A program made the translations under genes and the position numbers. Source: Syntrophales bacterium (GTDB taxonomy: Bacteria > Desulfobacterota > Syntrophia > Syntrophales > Fen-1087). Taken from it: 36,789 nt of DNA. The notes under the pieces were generated by a model that worked only from the letters and a program-made list of their open reading frames with translations, ran no database searches and had not been told where the DNA came from. Below, in pieces: positions 26,134 to 34,501 of this stretch. The DNA lies in contig JAUSOK010000036.1 of assembly GCA_030656035.1 (NCBI GenBank), positions 1 through 36,789 of the forward strand. The letters are read 5' to 3'. Positions within the stretch are counted from its first letter, which is position 1. Each line of letters starts with the position of its first letter.

Positions 26134-27910
26134 TCTTTTGCGCCTGTGCCCGGCCGAGACCTGGAACTTCCTGCAGTTCCTCCAGAGACGCCCGTTCAAT
26201 CCGGCGCAGATCGCCGAAAAAAGTCAGCAGCGCTTTCTTTCTGGCCGGGCCGACGCCGGGAATCTTCTCCAGTACGGATTGCAGGTCCTCTTTTTCCTTC
26301 ACTTTCCGGTGATAGGAAACGGCAAAGCGGTGGGCTTCATCCCGGATGCGCTGGAGCAGGAGCTGGGCAGCCGGCCACCGGTAGAGCGGCACGGGATCTT
26401 TCCGGCGGGGCAGATAGACGCGATCAAAGGCCTGGGCGTCGTCCCGTTCCTTGGCCAGTCCGATCGCCGCCACGCCCTCGATCCCCAGATCCTTCAGGAC
26501 GGACAGGGCCACGCCGAGCTGCCCTTTTCCGCCGTCCATCACGATCATATCGGGCAGGCGTTCCTTTTCACGGTAACGCCGGTGCAGCACCTCGTACAGC
26601 ATGCCGTAGTCGTCGGCGCCCTCCACGGTCCTGATCCGGAAGCGCCGGTATCCGGGCTTCCAGGCCGTTCCCGCCAGAAACGTCACCATGGCGCCCACGG
26701 CCCAACGGCCGCCGACATTGGAGATGTCGAAACATTCGATGCGCTCGGGCGGGTGCTTGAGCGCAAGCTTTTCCATCAGCAGGCGCAGGGCTTCCCGTGT
26801 TCCATCGGCCGTCAGACTGGCCGCTTTGAAAACGTTTTCGGCGTTGAGGCGGGCCATTTTCAGCAGATCCCTGCCCTGCCCGCGCCGGGCGACCCCGAGG
26901 GTCACTTTTTTCCCCATTTTGTCTGTGAGCCACTCAGCGATAACCGTCTGATCCTCCAGCGTTTCAGGAACGATAATCGCATCGGGCAGGTCCGCCGCAC
27001 CGTCATAATACTGTTTGATCAGAGAGGACAGCAGGGCCTGCGTCGGGCCGCCGAGCTTCAGCAGCGGAAAATCCTTCTGTCCTAAAAGCTTTCCCTGCCG
27101 GATAAAAAGGGCACAGACCTGCGTCAGGTCGCCTTCGCGGTAAACGCCATAAACATCCTGGTTGCCGCCGCTCAAGGAAACCATGCGCTGTTTCTCCAGC
27201 GTCGCGGTAATGGCGACCATCCGGTCCCTGAGGGCGGCCGCCGCCTCGAATTGCATATTTTCAGATGCCTGCGCCATGCGCGCCTGCAGGTCGGCGACGA
27301 GAGCCTTTCCCCGTCCCTCCAGAAAGGCCACGGCGTCGCGCACCAGCTCGCGGTAAGCCGCCGTCTCCACGCGGTCCGCACAGGGGGCCAGGCAGCGACG
27401 GATCTGATGCTCCAGGCAGGGCCTTTGGCGGGTTTTCATCTCCCGATCCCGGCAGGTGCGCAGCGGAAAGAGCGACTGGAGAAACCGCAGGGTTTCGCGG
27501 GCCGCGGCGCTGGACGGATAGGGGCCGAAACAGGCCGCCCCGTCCTTGCGCGGACGGCGGACCAGTTCAAACCGCGGAAAGGGCTGCGCCAGATCGATCC
27601 GGAGATGATAGTAACTCTTGTCGTCCCGGAAATTCACATTGTAGCGGGGCCGGTGCTCCTTGATCAGCGTGTTTTCCAGGATCAGGGCCTCTTTTTCGGT
27701 CGCCGTGACGATAAAGGCTACCGCCTGAACCCGGGAGACGAGAAAGGGAATCATGGCGCGTCCGTCCGTCCCGCCGAAGTAGGCGCGCACACGGGCGCGC
27801 AGGTTTTTGGCCTTGCCCACGTACAGGATCCTGTCGTCGCCGTCCTTCATGAGGTAAACCCCCGGCGCACGCGGCGCGTTCTGGATGCTATGCTCCAGCC
27901 TCTGGTTCAT
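26102..27910 (-). CDS. uvrC: Excinuclease ABC subunit C
   Basis: PRAPGVYLMKDGDDRILYVGKAKNLRARVRAYF (GIY-YIG), RIECFDISNVGGRWAVGAMV, LVVMDGGKGQL-type motif, C-terminal HhH. Start could also be 27925. Confidence 0.96.
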   Translation of the reverse strand: MNQRLEHSIQNAPRAPGVYLMKDGDDRILYVGKAKNLRARVRAYFGGTDGRAMIPFLVSRVQAVAFIVTATEKEALILENTLIKEHRPRYNVNFRDDKSYYHLRIDLAQPFPRFELVRRPRKDGAACFGPYPSSAAARETLRFLQSLFPLRTCRDREMKTRQRPCLEHQIRRCLAPCADRVETAAYRELVRDAVAFLEGRGKALVADLQARMAQASENMQFEAAAALRDRMVAITATLEKQRMVSLSGGNQDVYGVYREGDLTQVCALFIRQGKLLGQKDFPLLKLGGPTQALLSSLIKQYYDGAADLPDAIIVPETLEDQTVIAEWLTDKMGKKVTLGVARRGQGRDLLKMARLNAENVFKAASLTADGTREALRLLMEKLALKHPPERIECFDISNVGGRWAVGAMVTFLAGTAWKPGYRRFRIRTVEGADDYGMLYEVLHRRYREKERLPDMIVMDGGKGQLGVALSVLKDLGIEGVAAIGLAKERDDAQAFDRVYLPRRKDPVPLYRWPAAQLLLQRIRDEAHRFAVSYHRKVKEKEDLQSVLEKIPGVGPARKKALLTFFGDLRRIERASLEELQEVPGLGRAQAQKIHAFFQSGKH

Positions 27911-27984
27911 GACATCTCTTTCCATAAAAAGAAAATCACATATAATATATGGTTTATTGCGGTTTTTTATCATTTTTAACAGCT

Positions 27985-28161
27985 CTCTGCAAATATCCTA
28001 TATGATGGCTCGTCCTATATAGACCGCCGCCGAAAATCCACGACCCGCCCATCCCCATGAACCGTTCAGGCATGCCGGCACCTCAGATCGCCATGGATTA
28101 CATCCATTGCCAACTCCCCGTCAATGACGATCACCTTTATCGGGACCCTGAATACACCTGG
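27985..28161 (+). mobile_element. IS91-family transposase C-terminal remnant (left half)
   Basis: Frame reads WLVLYRPPPKIHDPPIPMNRSGMPAPQIAMDYIHCQLPVNDDHLYRDPEYTW, resembling IS91-type transposase C-termini. It is interrupted at 28161 by the group II intron. Confidence 0.65.
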
Positions 28162-28272
28162 TAGAGTAGAGAACTGGCAATGTTTCCCTTAGGCTGGCTT
28201 ATCTGTTTCCGTCCCTTTCGTCTGACGGTGCCTAAATAGCCGTACCATCGTCAACTTGCCAATCCTCCCTCA

Positions 28273-29652
28273 TCAAACCGTGCGTGCGATTTTCCCGCAC
28301 ACGGCTTTCCGATGTTCTTCACCGCAGGCATGCACCTTCCCCAAAACCGATGTCGTAGGCACCTTATACAGTCCGTACCGATCGTACAACGCCTGGTACG
28401 TAAACCTGGCGCGTGTCGCCTTCCAACTTCTGACCTTATGCCGCTTACGCAAGTGCGTTAAAAACCGCTCCTCTACATGGTACCTTACCTTAACCAGTGT
28501 CTGGCTGCAGTTCTGATAGTGAAAGTATCCGACCCAACCGCGCACGGTCGCGTTGACCTCATTCACTATCCAGTCAATCGGCATGATCGTTCTCTCTCCT
28601 TTGGTGAGATGAGTAACCCGGTCTTTGATTGATTGCAGGGATTTCTTCGATGGTTGGACATGGGGATAATATCTCCCTGTTTTCCTGCCCTTCCCCATCC
28701 AGATCGTGAACCCCAGAAAGTCGAACTTCCCTTCAAAGGCATTGATGGTTTTCGTCTTCGCCTCGTTCAGGGTGAGCCCCAACCGTTCCAGTATTCGCCG
28801 CAGCATTGTCATGGCCCTGTCCGGTTGTTTCCGGCAGAGTATGACGATGTCGTCCGCGTAGCGCACAATGCGGGCTCCCAACCGTTGTTGTAATTGGCGC
28901 CTCTCCCATATCCTGTCAAGTATATGCAGGTAGAGATTTGCCAAAAGCGGTGAGATGACTCCGCCCTGCGGTGTCCCTTTGCGATTGCCCTTGCCGCCGC
29001 CGATGTTCCGTTTCGTCCCATCCCTGTTCACCTCCATGATCGGAGCCTTGAGCCACATCTGTATGAGGTGCAGTATTGCGCCGTCACAGATGCGCTCGGC
29101 AACCACGGCCATGAGATTGGCATGGGGAATGGTATCGAAGTACTTGGACAAATCGGCGTCAATGACTTCGGTATATCCTCTGTTCATATAATACTTTACA
29201 TCATCGACTGCGTCGTGGGCTGACTTCTTCGGTCTGAATCCGTATGAGGTTTCACAGAAGTCCGCTTCGAAGATCGGCTCGATGACCAGTTTTACGGCCA
29301 TTTGAGCCACCCTGTCCCGTATCGTCGGAATGCCGAGGGGACGCTGAGAGCCATCCCTTTTCGGTATCATGACCCGCTTTACGGGATCGGGTTGGTACGT
29401 CTTGTTTCTCAGTGCTTCCGCCAACGCCGCCACGAAGGCGACAACCCCTTCTCTTTCCTCGATGGCCTCGAAGGTTACGCCGTCTATGCCGGCGCTCCCT
29501 TTATTGGCACGGACAAGGTTATAGGCGTGGCTGAGGATGTCCGCCCGGTAAACCTTGTCGTACAAGGCGTGGAAGCGGCAGGCCGGTTCTTGCTTGGCCT
29601 TGCGGTAGAGCTTCCTCTGTAGCGTTCTGATCATCTCCGGAGTTGTTAGCAT
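28273..29652 (-). CDS. ltrA: Group II intron reverse transcriptase/maturase
   Basis: GSAGIDGVTFEAI, RPLGIPTIRDRVAQMAVKLVIEPIFEADFCETSYGFRPKKSAHDA, GTPQGGVISPLLANLYLH, YADDIVIL, maturase domain. No HNH endonuclease domain seen. Start at MLTTPEM after AAGGAG. Confidence 0.93.
   Translation of the reverse strand: MLTTPEMIRTLQRKLYRKAKQEPACRFHALYDKVYRADILSHAYNLVRANKGSAGIDGVTFEAIEEREGVVAFVAALAEALRNKTYQPDPVKRVMIPKRDGSQRPLGIPTIRDRVAQMAVKLVIEPIFEADFCETSYGFRPKKSAHDAVDDVKYYMNRGYTEVIDADLSKYFDTIPHANLMAVVAERICDGAILHLIQMWLKAPIMEVNRDGTKRNIGGGKGNRKGTPQGGVISPLLANLYLHILDRIWERRQLQQRLGARIVRYADDIVILCRKQPDRAMTMLRRILERLGLTLNEAKTKTINAFEGKFDFLGFTIWMGKGRKTGRYYPHVQPSKKSLQSIKDRVTHLTKGERTIMPIDWIVNEVNATVRGWVGYFHYQNCSQTLVKVRYHVEERFLTHLRKRHKVRSWKATRARFTYQALYDRYGLYKVPTTSVLGKVHACGEEHRKAVCGKIARTV
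28275..28308 (-). ncRNA. Group II intron domain V
   Basis: AAAGCCGTGTGCGGGAAAATCGCACGCACGGTTT, 34-nt hairpin with the AGC triad. Confidence 0.85.
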
Positions 29653-30149
29653 CTCTGCAATCTCCTTACCTCCGCTCTTTGGTTGCGTAAACAAAGCAGG
29701 GTTCCTTCCCTCGGAAAGGGTTATGTTGTCCCTTATCCTCAAACGGTACTATGAACCCCTCCGACTCCCGATACGGCCCAGTGCGATTTCGTTTCCTTAT
29801 ACGCCTCGGTTGATGCTCCTCAACATCGCCGCATCGGGTCTCCAGCACTTGACTGCTTATCTTCCGCAACATGCCGACCCTGCTACCCCGGAAGATCACA
29901 TGGGACATCTCCGTTCTGCTTTCCCATGTACATCGGCCTTCCCCATTCATCCAGTGGGTCGGCATCTTCAAATTGATTTGACGAGGCTACCTATAGGTTC
30001 ACTTCCGTTTCGGCCTGCTGCTTTGCCAATTGAGAACTTACGACCCCTGATTGCTCAGACGCCGCTCCCTTGAACTACCGGGGTGCACGGATAACTCCCC
30101 GGACGGGACTTTAACCCGTTAGATAATGCAGTTGTTACTGCATACGGAC

Positions 30150-30420
30150 GAATATATTCAGGCATAACGCTTTGAGAATTCGAAGAATCAGCGGAGCTAA
30201 TTTGAGGCGTGAAGGATAGGTCTGCCTGAAATCTGCCGAAAGAGCCCTTCGTAGCAGGTGAAACAACCCAAAATCGTATTACTCAACCGGAAGATTGACC
30301 AACCCGACACACACCTTCCATCATCACCGATACCGCACCCCATATTTTGTGGTCAAAATTCAATTGACACACAAGATCATTCTTCATATACTCCCACCGT
30401 GAAAAGCAATACCTTATCAA
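30150..30420 (+). mobile_element. IS91-type element remnant (right half and terminal region)
   Basis: TATATTCAGGCATAACGCTT (30153-30172) is identical to 32521-32540. Shared blocks continue to TACTCCCACCGTGAAAAGCAATACCTTATCAAT (compare TACTCCACCCGTCGAAAAGCAATGTCTTATCAAT near 32740-32775). Confidence 0.7.
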
Positions 30421-30422
30421 TC

Positions 30423-30533
30423 AATACCGATCTCATCGTGATGGGCACCCACGGACGGCGCGGCATCACCCGGCTCCTGCTGGGCAGCGATACCAAGACG
30501 GCGGTCCGCGCGAGCACCGCGGCGCATGAGTGA
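30423..30533 (+). pseudogene. Universal stress protein C-terminal fragment
   Basis: TDLIVMGTHGRRGITRLLLGSDTKTAVRAS matches the UspA C-terminal signature. The 5' part is missing at the IS junction. Confidence 0.8.
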
Positions 30534-31321
30534 AAATGCGCTTGCTTACGGTGATCGCGACTGCGGCTTTTGCGCTGGCTTGCGCGCCGATTGCTCACGC
30601 TCTCGAGGATGCCGGCCAGAATCTCGCCACTGAATTCGCCCGTGAGGTAAGCCCGCGGCTTGCGCTTCCCGCGGACGAGCAGCGCGGCTACGCCGAGTTG
30701 CTCAGGCGCACGCTGTCGAGCGAAGGCCTCTCCCCACTCAGCCCGCAGTACGTCGTGCTGGTGGACCGCAGCGCGTCCGTGCAGGCCGCTTTCATCTATC
30801 TCCTGAGCCCCGGGATCGATTGGGCATTCATCGGCGCCTCGCCCGTTTCCACCGGCAGGCCGGGTTCGGTCGATCACTTCCTGACGCCGCTGGGCGTTTT
30901 TCCGCATTCGTTGCAGAACATGGATTTCCGCGCCGAAGGCACCCTGAACAAGAACGGCATCCGGGGATACGGCGTCAAGGGCATGCGCGTGTTCGACTTC
31001 GGCTGGATCATGGGCGAGCGCGGCTGGGGAGCGGGCGGAAAGAGCATCATGCGCCTGCAGATGCACGCCACGGACCCGGACTTTCTCGAGAAACGCCTGG
31101 GCGAGCAGGCCTCGAACGGATGCATACGTATTTCCGCGACTCTCAACCACTTCATCGACCGGTATGGATTGATCGACGCCGATTACGAGCAAGTGGCGCA
31201 GCACGGGCGCTTACTATTGGTGCTTCGCGGGGACCGGACGCCCGTCGCGACACCTGGGCGTTACTTGGTGGTCGTCGATACGCAGCGGGCCGCCCGGCCG
31301 GCGTGGGTGCGAAGACTGTGA
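30530..31321 (+). CDS. L,D-transpeptidase (YkuD) family protein with signal peptide
   Basis: N-terminal signal sequence; SIMRLQMHATDPDFLEKRLGEQASNGCIRIS matches the YkuD H...SxGCIR catalytic region. GTG start overlapping the uspA stop. Confidence 0.82.
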   Translation: MKMRLLTVIATAAFALACAPIAHALEDAGQNLATEFAREVSPRLALPADEQRGYAELLRRTLSSEGLSPLSPQYVVLVDRSASVQAAFIYLLSPGIDWAFIGASPVSTGRPGSVDHFLTPLGVFPHSLQNMDFRAEGTLNKNGIRGYGVKGMRVFDFGWIMGERGWGAGGKSIMRLQMHATDPDFLEKRLGEQASNGCIRISATLNHFIDRYGLIDADYEQVAQHGRLLLVLRGDRTPVATPGRYLVVVDTQRAARPAWVRRL

Positions 31322-31815
31322 GCCTCCTCCTCGCGCTCGTCTACCTCATGGCGCCCGCCTACCTGGGCAACATGGCTGCTCCCTTCGTCAAGTACTGGAA
31401 GGGATGGAACCGGCCGATCAGCGAGCGCTGGCTCGGAGCGCACAAGACCGTGGCGGGATTTCTCCTGGGAGTCATCGTTGCGCTGGGCACAGTGTTCCTG
31501 CAATCGGCGATCGACTGGAAGGGAAGCCTGGTCGACTACGCCAACTGGCCGGCGCTCGGGCTGGCGCTCGGAATCGGCGCACTGGGTGGCGACGCGTTGA
31601 AGAGTTTGGTGAAGCGGGCGCGGGGTATAGCGCCCGGTAAGTCCTGGGTCCCGTTCGACCAGCTCGACTTCGCGGTCGGCGCGCTGGCGCTGGTCTGGCC
31701 CTGGGCAAGGCTTCGATGGAGCGACACGCTGTTGATCCTCGCGTTTACCTTCGTCGCCGACATCGTCGTCAACCACGCGGCTTACCGGCTCGGCATCCGC
31801 GACACGCGATGGTAG
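31318..31815 (+). CDS. CDP-archaeol synthase-like (CarS/DUF46) membrane protein
   Basis: APAYLGNMAAPFVK...RWLGAHKTVAGFLLGVIVALG...GALGGDALKSLVKRARGIAPGKSWVPFDQLDFAVGALAL. GTG start overlapping the ldt stop (GTGA). Confidence 0.8.
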   Translation: MSLLLALVYLMAPAYLGNMAAPFVKYWKGWNRPISERWLGAHKTVAGFLLGVIVALGTVFLQSAIDWKGSLVDYANWPALGLALGIGALGGDALKSLVKRARGIAPGKSWVPFDQLDFAVGALALVWPWARLRWSDTLLILAFTFVADIVVNHAAYRLGIRDTRW

Positions 31816-31859
31816 CCATTGCGAGCGCGCTTGACCACGGATGTCACTGGGCGCCTGGT

Positions 31860-32540
31860 TACCCGCTCCTCGTTACGGACGGATGTTTCTACGGATACAA
31901 GGGCATGTTCCGCGTCGCCCCGCCCCTGAAGCTGAAAAAGCTGGAGGCCATCTTCCGGCACAAGGTGTTCAGGATGCTCCTGGACAAGGGAAAGATCACG
32001 CAGGAGTTGATCGCCATGCTCTCGTCGTGGCGGCATTCCGGCTTCAACGTCTTCTGCGGCAACCGCATATCTCCCGACGATGATACGGCTATGGAGAACC
32101 TGGCCCGCTACATTATCCGGGCGTCCTTCTCCCAAGAGCGGATGCAGTACCTGGATCAGGAGGGGACGGTCGTTTATACATCCAAGAACGGCGAGACAAC
32201 CAAGAACTTCCCGGCGCTGGAGTGGCTGGCTGCAATGTGCTCCCACATCCCGAACCGGGGAGAGCAGATGGTGCGTTATTACGGATACTACAGCAACGTC
32301 TCGCGGGGAAAACGCCAGAAGGAAGGGCTGGATGACGCCATCCCCTGCATCCTCGAACCGCAGGGAAACGAAAAGGCTTTCAGGAAAAGTTGGTCCCGGC
32401 TGATTCAGAAGATATACGAAACAGATCCCCTGGTCTGTCCGAGATGGCGCCGCCCACGATCTTCAGCTTCAAACACACGCTGATACGATCTACGGCGACC
32501 CCGAATACTCTTGGGATGCCTATATTCAGGCATAACGCTT
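31860..32540 (+). pseudogene. IS91-family transposase, N-terminally truncated and frameshifted
   Basis: YPLLVTDGCFYGYKGMFRVAPPLKLKKLEAIFRHKVFRMLLDKGKI...LARYIIRASFSQERMQYL...NRGEQMVRYYGYYSNVSRGKR. A different frame gives the C-terminus ADTIYGDPEYSWDAYIQA*. Confidence 0.8.
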
Positions 32541-32818
32541 CATCGAAAAAGGCGTGCAGGAGAGGTTTGTCTGAAATATGCCCCCAAATGCCACCTTGCC
32601 GGGTGACGCGACCAAAATGTGGGATGATTTCTCAAAAGAGGGGCCACCGCTCCATCTTTCTTACCCTGTCGCATCGTCAGCCCCTGCTTTTCGATGTAAA
32701 ATAGATGCAAAATATTTCTTGACAAGCCAAAACAGCCCCCCTCTACTCCACCCGTCGAAAAGCAATGTCTTATCAATTATCAATTCAATCAATTTGCCTT
32801 CTTGTCTGTATCTTTCTT

Positions 32819-33238
32819 TTAAATCCGTACGGCGCCTGCGCCGTGTTCGCGGCGAGAAGAGGCGTACAAACCGAACTGAACCGTGAAATTCGTTGCTTCG
32901 ACAACCGGCCGGATATTTCGGCGCACCTTTTCCATCCTCACAATACCGTACCGGGCCATCGTCTTGAGGGTACGGGAAAGGTTGCTGCTACTCCGTCCCG
33001 TCGCCGCTTCCAGTTCCTTGAGCGATTCCGGCTTCCGCTCCAGGATGGTTTTCAGCAGCAACTGGTTCTCGTTGCTCAAGACCTGCGCCATCGATTGCAT
33101 CGATTCAAACCAGATCTTGGGCTCATCGGGCCGCGGCCGGTATTCTCCGCGGGCGATGGCCATGGATCGCGTCTTGTAATCCTGGTAGGGCATGATGCCG
33201 ATGTGGAGCACCTTCTGAGCCATTTTTATTCCTTTCAT
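32819..33238 (-). CDS. HTH antitoxin, TumA/HVO_A0114-like DNA-binding protein
   Basis: ESMQSMAQVLSNENQLLLKTILERKPESLKELEAATGRSSSNLSRTLKTMARYGIVRMEK winged HTH. ATGA overlap with the upstream gene. Confidence 0.75.
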   Translation of the reverse strand: MKGIKMAQKVLHIGIMPYQDYKTRSMAIARGEYRPRPDEPKIWFESMQSMAQVLSNENQLLLKTILERKPESLKELEAATGRSSSNLSRTLKTMARYGIVRMEKVRRNIRPVVEATNFTVQFGLYASSRREHGAGAVRI

Positions 33239-33600
33239 TTCTCCCCCATAATCCGCTCGACCTCGCGCCAGAAATCCTCCAGCAAGCGGCTGGCCGACTC
33301 GTAGTCATAGGGCAATATCTTTTCGCATTTGTGCCGGTGATCCCATGTGATCTTCCGGGCGGCGTAACCCTTCCGCGCCGGCCGGAGGGCATGGGCGTTG
33401 TCGAACCCCAGGACCCGCCGGTTGTACCGGTCATGAAGGGTCAGACAATATCGGACGCCATGAGGGACATGCGGCTCGGGATCCACCCGCCACGCCTCGA
33501 ACTTGGTCCAATAGCCGTTGTCCATCGGAAAGATCTCGCCGTCGAGGTTCAGCAGACCGACGAGTGTTTCATCCTTCCGGAAAGATCGCGTTTCCTTCAT
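33235..33600 (-). CDS. TumE/DUF6516-like toxin
   Basis: DGYWTKFEAWRVDPEPHVPHGVRYCLTLHDRYNRRVLGFDNAHA...KITWDHRHKCEKILPYDYESASRLLEDFWREVERIM. Confidence 0.75.
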   Translation of the reverse strand: MKETRSFRKDETLVGLLNLDGEIFPMDNGYWTKFEAWRVDPEPHVPHGVRYCLTLHDRYNRRVLGFDNAHALRPARKGYAARKITWDHRHKCEKILPYDYESASRLLEDFWREVERIMGEK

Positions 33601-33728
33601 GGTTAGGTATAATATCACCAGATGATAATTATCGCAACCATTTTTATACAAGTATCCGGCGCATCAATTGACAGCGGAGGGGCCAGTTGGAGAGCATTCC
33701 TGGAAATGTCTGTTTTGATGGTTCAGCG

Positions 33729-34132
33729 CTAACTTTCATTTTTCTTCAGTATTTTTAAGCGATAGATCCGGATGGCTTTCAGGGCATTTTTGCGCCGAGA
33801 CTTGTGCCATTCGTACTCCCCCGGCTGCGAAACATCCTTCAGGGTTTTACCCACGATCAGCGTGGTATCGAGGATCCTTTTCTCTTCCCAGTCGATCACC
33901 CGCCTCCGCGCCAAGAGATCGAGAAGGCCCGCGCGTCGGATACCCCCAGGATGTCCATGGTTTTCATGATCCCGGTGAAGTCGTCGGGCGATTGGTTTTT
34001 CCGCGCGTCCGGATGACTGACGAAAAGATCGATGACATCTGTTTGCATCCATTCGCTGTCACGACATTTTTCGTCCAACATGGATTGGACGTCGTTCCGG
34101 TCATGGGACAACCGAATTAAGTCAGTATGCAA
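33729..34132 (-). pseudogene. Frameshifted hypothetical gene
   Basis: Two overlapping minus ORFs in different frames (MHTDLIRLSHDRNDVQSMLDEKCRDSEW...MDILGVSDARAF and LDLLARRRVIDWEEKRILDTTLIVGKTLKDVSQPGEYEWHKSRRKNALKAIRIYRLKILKK) read plausibly as one protein. Confidence 0.45.
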
Positions 34133-34211
34133 AGAGACCAGCAGGGTACGGTTAGAATATTCAGATGTGATATCAGATAGATCTCTGGATGATTAGGTCA
34201 GATTGCGCTTA

Positions 34212-34425
34212 AGCGTATTACCGCACCATCTGCTCGCCCCGGTTGGGGATGTGGGAACACAGGTTGGCCAGCCATTCCAGGGCGGAGAAGACCTTGGTTG
34301 TCTTGCTATCCCCGGATCGGGGTCTGTTGATGGCTTTGGATGTATAGACAACTTTTCCTTCCTTTTCCAGATACTTCATGCGCTCCTGGGAGAATGAGGC
34401 ACGGATGATGTAGCGTGCCTCATCC
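34212..34425 (-). mobile_element. IS91-family transposase fragment (third copy, inverted)
   Basis: Reverse complement reads ARYIIRASFSQERMKYLEKEGKVVYTSKAINRPRSGDSKTTKVFSALEWLANLCSHIPNRGEQMVR*, closely matching the 31860-32540 copy. Confidence 0.8.
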
Positions 34426-34501
34426 CCTTTTCAGTCATGTCACGAGCAGGAGGCGCCGGCAATAGCCCGTCTCGTTCCTTCCGTGGATTAAACCTTTGAA
34501 C

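Larger units (their letters stand above)
28161..30149 (-). mobile_element. Group II intron
   Basis: Minus-strand 5' end GTCCGTATGCAGTAACAACTGC...TCTAACGGGTTAAAGTCCCGTC, encoded RT/maturase, domain V, and 3' end ...TTCTCTACTCTAC. Exact edges uncertain by 1-2 nt. Confidence 0.85.

Noticed and set aside
26096-27085. 329-aa plus-strand ORF
   Set aside because: Antisense to uvrC; starts within the duplicated repeat.
28273-29652. Reverse transcriptase as a retron or diversity-generating element
   Set aside because: Maturase domain, domain V and intron-type 5'/3' ends identify a group II intron; no template/variable repeat pair or msr/msd seen.
30258-30533. 91-aa plus-strand ORF as an intact gene
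   Set aside because: Its N-terminal part is IS91 terminal sequence; only the last about 37 codons match a universal stress protein, so it is a chimeric fragment.
30820-31815. Single 331-aa ORF across 30820-31815
   Set aside because: The first half is out of frame with the real L,D-transpeptidase; only the portion from the GTG at 31318 has coding character (CarS-like).
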